In this document: piece after piece, positions 1 through 5,089 of the stretch
Layout of the letters: each line of letters begins with the position of its first letter
Numbering within the stretch: position 1 is the stretch's first letter
Assembly: GCA_964471755.1 (NCBI GenBank)
Contig: CAYYJM010000332.1
Coordinates: forward strand, 1-6,177
Direction: 5' to 3'
Length of the DNA stretch: 6,177 nt
Source of the DNA: CAYYJM01 sp964471755
GTDB lineage: Bacteria > Planctomycetota > Planctomycetia > Gemmatales > Gemmataceae
Notes under the pieces: model-generated
Database searches by the model: none
The model's input: the letters and a program-made list of their open reading frames with translations, nothing else
Told to the model about the DNA's origin: nothing
Translations under genes and position numbers: made by a program

Positions 1-42
1 TAATTCCTCGACAACGCCCCTTCGCTGCGGTACAAGCCTGGG
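1..42 (+). other. leader before first gene; possible tail of an upstream gene
   Basis: These 42 bases precede the first start codon. No strong Shine-Dalgarno or promoter hexamers are visible. One frame stays open from the window edge to a TGA at 44-46, which overlaps the ATG at 43 in an ATGA arrangement typical of coupled operon genes. An upstream gene could therefore end here, but about 14 codons are too few to identify it. The frame of the downstream gene has a TAA at 1-3, so that gene cannot extend upstream beyond the window. Confidence 0.25.
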
Positions 43-1221
43 ATGAAAATCACCGCGATCGAAGCGCACGTCTGCCATGCGCGGATGCGCAACTGGATCT
101 TCGTCAAGGTCCGCACCGACCAGGACGGCCTGTTCGGCTGGGGCGAGGCGACCCTCGAATGGCACACGCGTGCCGTCGTCGGAGCCATCGAGGACATCGC
201 CGAGCTGCTCATCGGCGAAGATCCGACGCGCGTCGAGCATCTCTGGCAGATGATGTACCGCCAGCACTTCTGGCATGGCCACGGCATCGTCCGGGCGACG
301 GCCATCTCCGGCATCGACCTCGCACTCTGGGACATCCTCGGCAAGGTCGCCGGCCTGCCCTGCTCAAAACTGTTCGGCGGCCCGGTTCGCGATCAGGTGC
401 GAACCTACTGTCACCTCGGCGGCGGTCGGATGGAGGATTTCTACGAGACGGCCATCGAGGAGGCGGCCCGCTTCGCGGACCTGGCCCGGCAGGCCGTCGC
501 GGATGGCTTCACTGCGTTCAAGTCGATGGCCGTGCCGCCGACGCTGCCGCTGGAAGGACTTCGGCCAATCCGCGCCGCCGAGAAGGCCGTCGCCGCCATG
601 CGCGAGGCGGTCGGCGAATCGATCGACATCCTCGTCGATTGCCACGCCCGGCCGTCGCCGGCGATGGGCCTGCAGTTCGCCCGGGCCCTGGAGCCGTACG
701 GGCTCTACTTCCTCGAGGAACCCTGCTGGCCGGAGAGCGTCGAGGGCCTGGCCGCCATCGCCCGCGCGGTGGTGACACCGATCGCCACCGGCGAGCGCGT
801 CACCAGCCTGGCCGCCTTCCGCGATCTGTTCGCCGCCGGGGCCTGCGCCGTCTGCCAGCTCGATCTGACCCACTGCGGCGGCCTCACCGAGGCACGCCGG
901 ATCGCCGGCCTGGCCGAGGCGTACCGGATCGCCCTGGCTCCGCACAACCCACAGGGGCCGGTCAGCACGGCCGCCTCGCTCGAATTCGGTTTCTCGCAGC
1001 CGAGCTACGTTCTCTGTGAAACGGTCCACGCCGACGTACCCTGGCGGCAGGACGTGGTGCAAGAAGGCTTCACCGTCGAGCGCCAGGGCCGATTCGTTCG
1101 GCCCAACACCCGGCCGGGCCTGGGCATCACGATCAACGAGGCCGAGGTGAAGAAGCATCCCTTTCAGCAAGAGTTGCCGCAGCGGGTCTTCTACCGCGAC
1201 GGCAGCGTGGGGGACTGGTGA
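43..1221 (+). CDS. enolase-superfamily sugar acid dehydratase, galactonate dehydratase (DgoD) type
   Basis: The 392-residue protein has the two-domain layout of the mandelate racemase/enolase superfamily: an N-terminal capping domain (about 1-125) and a TIM barrel with C-terminal return (about 130-392). The metal-ligand triad is visible as Asp199, Glu225 (in FLEEP) and Glu251 (in ATGER), spaced 26 and 26 residues apart. This matches Asp183/Glu209/Glu235 of E. coli D-galactonate dehydratase. The catalytic pair also fits: His201 two residues after the first ligand, His301 (LAPHNPQGP) 50 residues after the third, Asp274 as the His partner, and Glu326. The family's known reaction is Mg2+-dependent dehydration of a sugar acid to a 2-keto-3-deoxy acid. 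That the substrate here is galactonate is inferred, since related dehydratases use other acids. The start at MKITAIEAHV is the usual family N-terminus. The stop overlaps the start region of the next gene, so the two are probably cotranscribed. It is expected to act in the cytoplasm. Confidence 0.9.
   Translation: MKITAIEAHVCHARMRNWIFVKVRTDQDGLFGWGEATLEWHTRAVVGAIEDIAELLIGEDPTRVEHLWQMMYRQHFWHGHGIVRATAISGIDLALWDILGKVAGLPCSKLFGGPVRDQVRTYCHLGGGRMEDFYETAIEEAARFADLARQAVADGFTAFKSMAVPPTLPLEGLRPIRAAEKAVAAMREAVGESIDILVDCHARPSPAMGLQFARALEPYGLYFLEEPCWPESVEGLAAIARAVVTPIATGERVTSLAAFRDLFAAGACAVCQLDLTHCGGLTEARRIAGLAEAYRIALAPHNPQGPVSTAASLEFGFSQPSYVLCETVHADVPWRQDVVQEGFTVERQGRFVRPNTRPGLGITINEAEVKKHPFQQELPQRVFYRDGSVGDW
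1209..1214 (+). promoter_or_regulatory. ribosome binding site deciding the start of the second gene
   Basis: GGGGGA lies 9 nt before the ATG at 1224 but only 3 nt before an in-frame GTG at 1218. The spacing favours the ATG, which also gives a normal family N-terminus (MPRYLHGV). The site lies inside the last codons of the upstream gene, consistent with coupled translation. Confidence 0.5.
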
Positions 1222-1223
1222 TC

Positions 1224-2177
1224 ATGCCACGCTACCTGCACGGCGTCCTGCCGATCGTCCACACGCCGTTCACCGAAAACGGCGACATCGACGCCGAAAC
1301 GCTGCGGCGCGAAATCGACTGGGCCTACGAGCAAGGGGCCGACGGTCTCGGCACCGGCATGGTGTCGGAGTTGCTTCGCCTGACGTTCGACGAGCGAATC
1401 ACGCTGACGCGGCAGATCGTCGAGATGAGCGCCGGCCGCGGTGCCGTCTTCGCCGCCGTCGGGGCGGAGAGCGCTCGCCAGGCGGTGCAGTATGCCCAGG
1501 CCGCCGAGCAGGCCGGCTGTGACGCCGTCATGGCAGTGCCGCCACTGACCTCCGCCCTGCCTTCCGAGCAACTCGTCGATTACTACCGCGCCCTGGCCGA
1601 GGGGATCGCTCTGCCGGTGATCGTGCAGGATGCCTCCGGCTACGTCGGTCAGGCGATCCCGCTCGGCGTGCATGTCGCACTGCTGGAGCGGTATGGGCCG
1701 GAGAAGATCGTCTTCAAGCCCGAGGCGTCGCCGATCGGGCCGAATCTATCCGCCCTGCGCGACGCGACCGGAGGACGGGCCAGGATCTTCGAGGGCTCCG
1801 GCGGCGTCCTGCTCATCGACAGCTACCGGCGCGGCATTGCCGGCACCATGCCGGGCATGGACCTGCTCGACGGCATCGTTGCCCTGTGGCGAGCCCTGCG
1901 AGCGGGTGACGACGAGGCGGCGTACCGGGTGTACTACCCAATCTGTGCCCTGGTCGTCCTGCAAATGCAGGCCGGTCTGGATGGCTTCCTGGCCATCGAG
2001 AAGCATCTGCTCGTTCGACGTGGTCTGTTCCCGTCGGCTCGACGGCGTGAGCCGTACTCATGGAATCTCGATCCGGAGACGGCGGAGGAAGTCGATCGAT
2101 TGTTCGCCCGGTTGAAACAGGCACTGGGCGACTCTCCCCTCTCCCCTGGTACTCCGGGGGAGAGGGGCCGGGGGTGA
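1224..2177 (+). CDS. dihydrodipicolinate synthase/2-keto-3-deoxy acid aldolase-family protein
   Basis: This 317-residue protein is a class I (Schiff-base) lyase of the DapA/NanA/KDG aldolase family. The N-terminus GVLPIVHTPFTENGDID is the standard family opening. The substrate-loop motif usually read as GTTGE appears as GTGMVSE (residues 43-49). The Schiff-base lysine is Lys165 in IVFKPEASP. The Tyr normally found 28 residues earlier (Tyr133 in E. coli DapA) is absent: the strand reads VIVQDASGY, with Asp136/Ala137 there. It is therefore probably not a true DapA or NanA. Next to a galactonate-dehydratase-like enzyme it most likely cleaves or dehydrates a 2-keto-3-deoxy sugar acid, possibly to pyruvate and an aldehyde. 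The last 16 residues (GDSPLSPGTPGERGRG) are encoded by an intergenic-type palindromic repeat and are probably not native. Without the insertion the protein would end KQALV. The GTG at 1218, overlapping the upstream stop, is an alternative start adding two residues. Confidence 0.87.
   Translation: MPRYLHGVLPIVHTPFTENGDIDAETLRREIDWAYEQGADGLGTGMVSELLRLTFDERITLTRQIVEMSAGRGAVFAAVGAESARQAVQYAQAAEQAGCDAVMAVPPLTSALPSEQLVDYYRALAEGIALPVIVQDASGYVGQAIPLGVHVALLERYGPEKIVFKPEASPIGPNLSALRDATGGRARIFEGSGGVLLIDSYRRGIAGTMPGMDLLDGIVALWRALRAGDDEAAYRVYYPICALVVLQMQAGLDGFLAIEKHLLVRRGLFPSARRREPYSWNLDPETAEEVDRLFARLKQALGDSPLSPGTPGERGRG
2116..2127 (+). repeat. left copy of 12-bp direct repeat flanking an insertion
   Basis: AACAGGCACTGG lies in the last native codons of the DHDPS-family gene (Gln-Ala-Leu). 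The same 12 bases recur at 2263-2274, just before the transporter start. The pair brackets two inverted C/G-rich palindromes and looks like a target-site duplication. The match stops at both edges (A versus G before, GCG versus TTT after). Confidence 0.75.
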
Positions 2178-2181
2178 GGGG
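2136..2181 (+). repeat. C/G-rich palindromic repeat, copy 1
   Basis: The first 32 bases (2136-2167) fold as a 14-bp stem with one G-T wobble and a TACT loop: CCCCTCTCCC on the left pairs with GGGAGAGGGG on the right. A tail, CCGGGGGTGAGGGG, follows. The copy is translated as the end of the DHDPS-family protein, and its TGA stop (2175-2177) lies inside the tail. Confidence 0.8.
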
Positions 2182-2210
2182 GTGGCTGCCGTCACCGAAC
2201 AGGCGGTTTG

Positions 2211-2255
2211 CCCCTCACCCCAACCCCTCTCCCCCGGAGTACCGAGGGAGAGGGG
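2211..2255 (-). repeat. C/G-rich palindromic repeat, copy 2 (inverted)
   Basis: Read on the minus strand this matches copy 1. The 32-bp hairpin part (2224-2255) differs at two adjacent positions (TC for CT), and the 13-base tail TTGGGGTGAGGGG matches the other tail apart from its first bases and one fewer G. Its own stem has one mismatch. The two copies can also pair with each other into a long stem, placing strong RNA structure upstream of the transporter gene. Confidence 0.8.
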
Positions 2256-2262
2256 CTTCTCG

Positions 2263-2274
2263 AACAGGCACTGG
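2263..2274 (+). repeat. right copy of 12-bp direct repeat flanking an insertion
   Basis: This copy of AACAGGCACTGG sits 8 bases before the transporter ATG at 2283. It is followed by GTT TGA CCC ATG, which would be the original end of the DHDPS-family gene if the insertion were removed. A related, shortened copy (CGAACAGGCGGTTTG, lacking ACT) lies at 2196-2210 between the two palindromes. Confidence 0.75.
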
Positions 2275-2282
2275 TTTGACCC

Positions 2283-3512
2283 ATGCGTTATCTCGTCCTG
2301 ACCTTTCTCTGTCTGATCGCCGTCATCGGCTACGTTCAGCGGCTTGGCATTCAAACGGCCCATGAGCCGATCGAGCATCAGTTTCTCATCAACACCGAGC
2401 AGTTCGGCATGCTCGGCACCGCCTGGCTGATTGGTTACGCTCTTCTTCAGATCCCGGCTGGCTGGTTCGCCGATCGCTTCGGCAGTCGCAACGCCCTGGC
2501 CGCCTTCGCGATCATCTGGTCACTCATCACCGCGTCGATTGGTTTCTGCACCACCTATGAATCGCTCCTGGCGTTGTGGTTCGTGATGGGATTGGCCCAG
2601 GCGGGCATCTTTCCCTGCGCGGCGAAATCAATCGGTGCCTGGTTCCCGGACACGGAGAAAGCAACGGCGTCGGGGCTGCTCGGCAGTTTCACCATGCTCG
2701 GCACGGCGACCGCCACATTCGTCACGTCGCGTCTGCTGGTCGATGCGGAATGGTCCTGGGGCGACATTCAACTTCTCTACGGCAGCGTCGGCATTGTCTG
2801 GGCGCTGGCCTACCTGGCCCTGATTCCCGAGCGCGGCACCGGCCAAACGCTGGGCCCCGCTCTGGCTCGTCCGATGACCCGGCAGGACTGGCACCGACTG
2901 GTCACCAGCGTGCCGCTCTGGTTCCTGTGCGGGCAGCAGTTCTTCCGGGCCGGAGCGATGATCTTCTTCATCAACTGGTTCCACAAATTCCTGACCGAGT
3001 CGCGCAGTTTCGACGAGGTTGACGCCGGCACCTACACCGCTGCGGTCAATCTGTCGGCCCTGGTCGGTGGCATCCTCGGCGGCTTTCTCTCCGATGCGAT
3101 CCTGCGATGGACGGGCCTTCGGCGACTGAGTCGGCAGGGGCTCGCCGTCATCGGCATGCTCTGCGGAGCCAGTCTCGTGCTGGCCACCCTGTGGATCGAG
3201 GATCGCCTGATCGCTGTTGTCTTCTTCTCGCTGGCGGCGTTCCTCGCCACGTTCGGCGGAGTCGCCGGTTATACCGTCGCGATCGAATACGGCGGAGCCC
3301 GGATTGGAATTGTGTTCAGCGTCATGAACATGTGCGGGAATTTTGGAGCCGCCATCGTCAACCAGGTCGTTGGTTCGCTCAAGGAGCGTACCGGGAACTG
3401 GGATACGGCGGTGTATGCCGTGGTGATCATCCTCATCATCGATGCTGTATGCTGGGCGTTGTTGAATCCAACACGCCCCCTGTTCGAGGAAGGGTCTCAT
3501 GCCTCACGTTGA
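2283..3512 (+). CDS. MFS transporter, probable anion:cation symporter (sugar acid permease type)
   Basis: The 409-residue protein has about 12 hydrophobic segments (roughly 3-19, 42-60, 71-90, 93-113, 128-150, 164-182, 208-232, 252-273, 286-304, 308-330, 341-365, 374-394). Motif A of the major facilitator superfamily reads GWFADRFGSR (60-69) after segment 2. The stretch WFVMGLAQAGIFPCAAKSIGAWFP (99-122) resembles the R-x-x-x-G-x-x-E-A-x-x-x-P signature of the ACS family, which includes hexuronate, glucarate and galactonate permeases, although the acidic residue is replaced. In this operon, uptake of a sugar acid across the inner membrane is the likely role; the substrate is inferred. No good ribosome binding site precedes the ATG. 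Before the upstream repeat insertion the start probably sat 3 nt after the preceding stop and may have relied on coupling. The end overlaps the next gene by 14 bp. Confidence 0.87.
   Translation: MRYLVLTFLCLIAVIGYVQRLGIQTAHEPIEHQFLINTEQFGMLGTAWLIGYALLQIPAGWFADRFGSRNALAAFAIIWSLITASIGFCTTYESLLALWFVMGLAQAGIFPCAAKSIGAWFPDTEKATASGLLGSFTMLGTATATFVTSRLLVDAEWSWGDIQLLYGSVGIVWALAYLALIPERGTGQTLGPALARPMTRQDWHRLVTSVPLWFLCGQQFFRAGAMIFFINWFHKFLTESRSFDEVDAGTYTAAVNLSALVGGILGGFLSDAILRWTGLRRLSRQGLAVIGMLCGASLVLATLWIEDRLIAVVFFSLAAFLATFGGVAGYTVAIEYGGARIGIVFSVMNMCGNFGAAIVNQVVGSLKERTGNWDTAVYAVVIILIIDAVCWALLNPTRPLFEEGSHASR
3486..3494 (+). promoter_or_regulatory. ribosome binding site of the ceramidase-fold gene
   Basis: GAGGAAGGG lies within the last codons of the transporter, with its AGGAA core about 7 nt before the ATG at 3499. 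It fixes the start of the next gene inside the transporter frame and indicates coupled expression. Confidence 0.6.
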
Positions 3513-4941
3513 TACGCCACAGACTCGCTGCCAGGCCGGAGTCGCGCGCGGCGACATTACCCCGCCCGTTGGGATCTATCATCGCATGTGGGGTGCGGCC
3601 ACCCACGAGCAGGCGACCGGCGTTCACAAACCACTCCTGGCCACGGTCCTCTGGCTGCAACCGCTCGTCGGTTCGCCGGCCGACGCCCAGGTGATCGTCG
3701 CCGTCGATCACTGCATCATCGACGCGGCCGAGATGAATCAGATTCGTGCTGCCGTCGCCGGGGCGACCGGCATCGCTCCGGATCAGGTCCACGTCGCGAT
3801 GTCGCACACGCACGGTTCCGGCTGGATGTCGCGATCCCGTTCGCACCTTCCCGGCGGCGACAAGATCGGCCCGTACTTCGAGGCGATGACGGCGACCATC
3901 GCCCGACTCGCCGCCGCCGGCCGGGCCGCCAGTCGGCCGGCGACCATTGTCTACGGCCAGGGCCGATGTAACCTGGCGACTCACCGGGATTTGCGCGACA
4001 CGGAGAGCAATCAGATCGTCTGTGGCTTCAACCCGGAGGGTGTCGCCGACGACACCTTGCTCGTCGGCCGGGTCGAGGCGGACGGCCAGACGTTGGCGAC
4101 GATCGTCAACTACGCCTGTCATCCGACGACGCTGGCCTGGCAGAACACGGCGATCAGTCCGGACTACGTCGGCGCGATGCGCGAGGTGATCGAGTCGGCG
4201 ACTGGTGGGCCGTGTGTCTTTCTGCAAGGAGCGTCCGGCGACCTCGGCCCGCGCGAGGGGTTCGTCGGTGACTGGGCTGTCGCCGATCGCAACGGTCGGC
4301 AACTGGGATATGCCGTCCTCTCGACGCTGGAAGCTCTGCCCCGTGCCGGCACCCGGTTCGTCTACACTGGCCCGGTCGTCTCCGGAGCGACGCTCGGCAC
4401 CTGGGCGCATCAACCGCTCGATGGCGAAACCCTGAAGCGCCAGGCAGTCTGGCTCGTCCGGCGCTGGTCGGTCGATTTGCCCTACCGGCACGACCTGCCG
4501 ATCCTGGACGAGACGCGCACGGCTCGGGAACGCTGGCTCACGGAGGAACAGACCGCCGCTGCCTCTGGAGACGTGGATCGGGCCCGTGACTGTCACGCCA
4601 TGGTCGAGCGGATGACGCGTCAGATCACCCGCCTGGAGGCGATCCCGGCCGGCAAGGTGTTTCCGTATCGAGTCGTCCTCTGGCATCTTGGCAACGCCCT
4701 GTGGCTGCTGCTGCCGGGTGAGCTGTACCAGGCGTTCCAGGTCGAACTGCGCCGTCGTTTTCCGCGACATCCGATTGTCATCTCGACGGTGACCGATGAC
4801 TGGCAACCGGGATATTTGCCGGCTGCGTCGAGCTACGGCTACGGCATCTACCAGGACGTGATCGCTGCAGTCGGGCCGGGAGCGCTGGAGGTGCTGAGCG
4901 AGGCCGTCGCCCGAGAGATCGCGACGATGCTGACACGGTAG
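3499..4941 (+). CDS. neutral/alkaline ceramidase N-terminal-fold protein, cytoplasmic, lacking the catalytic Ser
   Basis: The 480-residue protein follows the neutral ceramidase N-terminal domain layout: opening AGVARGDITPPVG (13-25), then MSHTHGSG (101-108), NYACHPT (204-210), FLQGASGDLGPR (241-252), PGELY (406-410) and GYLPAASSYGYGIY (438-451). His103 (possibly with His105), His208, Glu408 and Tyr446 correspond to the zinc ligands of bacterial ceramidase. The nucleophilic Ser of ceramidases lies in GDVSP; here that motif is GDLGP, with Gly250 in the Ser position. There is no signal peptide, whereas true neutral ceramidases are exported. The ceramidase C-terminal Ig-like domain is also missing (480 residues against more than 600). 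It is thus a metal-site-retaining relative with unknown substrate, perhaps a hydrolase or isomerase of a sugar derivative given its operon. A ceramidase annotation by homology would mislead. Confidence 0.8.
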   Translation: MPHVDTPQTRCQAGVARGDITPPVGIYHRMWGAATHEQATGVHKPLLATVLWLQPLVGSPADAQVIVAVDHCIIDAAEMNQIRAAVAGATGIAPDQVHVAMSHTHGSGWMSRSRSHLPGGDKIGPYFEAMTATIARLAAAGRAASRPATIVYGQGRCNLATHRDLRDTESNQIVCGFNPEGVADDTLLVGRVEADGQTLATIVNYACHPTTLAWQNTAISPDYVGAMREVIESATGGPCVFLQGASGDLGPREGFVGDWAVADRNGRQLGYAVLSTLEALPRAGTRFVYTGPVVSGATLGTWAHQPLDGETLKRQAVWLVRRWSVDLPYRHDLPILDETRTARERWLTEEQTAAASGDVDRARDCHAMVERMTRQITRLEAIPAGKVFPYRVVLWHLGNALWLLLPGELYQAFQVELRRRFPRHPIVISTVTDDWQPGYLPAASSYGYGIYQDVIAAVGPGALEVLSEAVAREIATMLTR

Positions 4942-4943
4942 AC

Positions 4944-4978
4944 GGCGAGCCCCCCACGAAAGTGGGGGGAGTTTACGC
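4944..4978 (+). repeat. GAAA-tetraloop hairpin repeat, copy A
   Basis: This 35-bp unit begins 2 nt after the ceramidase-fold stop codon and is identical to copy B. Its core (4950-4969) is an 8-bp stem, CCCCCCAC with GTGGGGGG, closed by a GAAA (GNRA) loop on the plus-strand transcript. AGTTTACGC follows. It could act as a transcript 3' end or stabiliser, but it lacks the U-run of an intrinsic terminator. Confidence 0.85.
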
Positions 4979-4995
4979 GTCGGGAATCGGCGACA

Positions 4996-5030
4996 GGCGA
5001 GCCCCCCACGAAAGTGGGGGGAGTTTACGC
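4996..5030 (+). repeat. GAAA-tetraloop hairpin repeat, copy B
   Basis: This is an identical 35-bp direct copy of A, with period 52 bp and a 17-bp spacer (4979-4995) that is not repeated. The hairpin core is at 5002-5021. Complete identity suggests a recent duplication or active gene conversion. Confidence 0.85.
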
Positions 5031-5033
5031 CCT

Positions 5034-5066
5034 GCAAACTCCCCCCACTTTCGTGGGGGGCTCGCC
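5034..5066 (-). repeat. GAAA-tetraloop hairpin repeat, copy C (inverted)
   Basis: On the minus strand this matches A and B over 31 bases and then lacks the AC of their ACGC end. The hairpin core is 5041-5060. It presents the GAAA loop on the minus-strand transcript, 29 nt past the stop of the sialidase-like gene, so each converging gene has this hairpin in the same sense downstream of its stop. Confidence 0.85.
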
Positions 5067-5089
5067 TGACGCGCCGGGGGACTCGTCTC

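Larger units (their letters stand above)
2128..2262. mobile_element. putative non-coding miniature insertion (REP/MITE-like), 135 bp between direct repeats
   Basis: The segment contains two copies of a C/G-rich palindrome in opposite orientation separated by about 29 bp, and is bounded by a 12-bp direct repeat. It has no convincing open frame of its own; the first 50 bases are read as the tail of the upstream enzyme. Deleting one repeat unit (147 bp) joins CAG GCA CTG to GTT TGA. This gives an in-frame stop three bases before the transporter ATG, a compact operon junction. The restoration supports true insertion rather than chance similarity. The mobilising enzyme is unknown. A REP or BIME-type element moved in trans is one option, and template-switching duplication is another. 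Confidence 0.6.
4994..5068. repeat. 33-bp perfect inverted repeat with 9-nt centre (copies B and C)
   Basis: Bases 4994-5026 are perfectly complementary to 5036-5068, around the 9-nt centre ACGCCCTGC. The two arms are copies B and C of the hairpin repeat in opposite orientation. The segment can extrude as a cruciform or form a long RNA hairpin from either strand, so it could serve as a bidirectional transcript end between the converging genes. Confidence 0.9.

Noticed and set aside
159..1019. Overlapping plus-strand frame of 286 codons within the dehydratase gene
   Set aside because: Extremely Arg-rich translation without motifs; an out-of-frame product of high-GC codon bias.
364..1170. 268-codon minus-strand frame inside the dehydratase gene
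   Set aside because: Shadow of the dehydratase codons, with no recognisable domain and no credible ribosome binding site. The plus strand carries all catalytic motifs.
2060..2365. Plus-strand frame of 101 codons spanning the inserted palindromes
   Set aside because: Its peptide is simply the translation of the repeats plus out-of-frame flanks of two real genes.
2628..3500. 290-codon minus-strand frame inside the transporter gene
   Set aside because: Hydrophilic, low-complexity translation opposite a membrane protein. The transporter motifs establish the real strand.
4950..4969. Classical rho-independent terminator after the ceramidase-fold gene
   Set aside because: The stem is strong but the following bases are AGTTTACGC with no U-run, so I list it as a hairpin repeat and leave a termination role open.
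4944..5030. Two identical 35-bp repeats with a 17-bp spacer, considered as a mini CRISPR
   Set aside because: Only two direct copies, a short spacer, a third copy inverted, and no cas genes. The repeats are hairpin elements.
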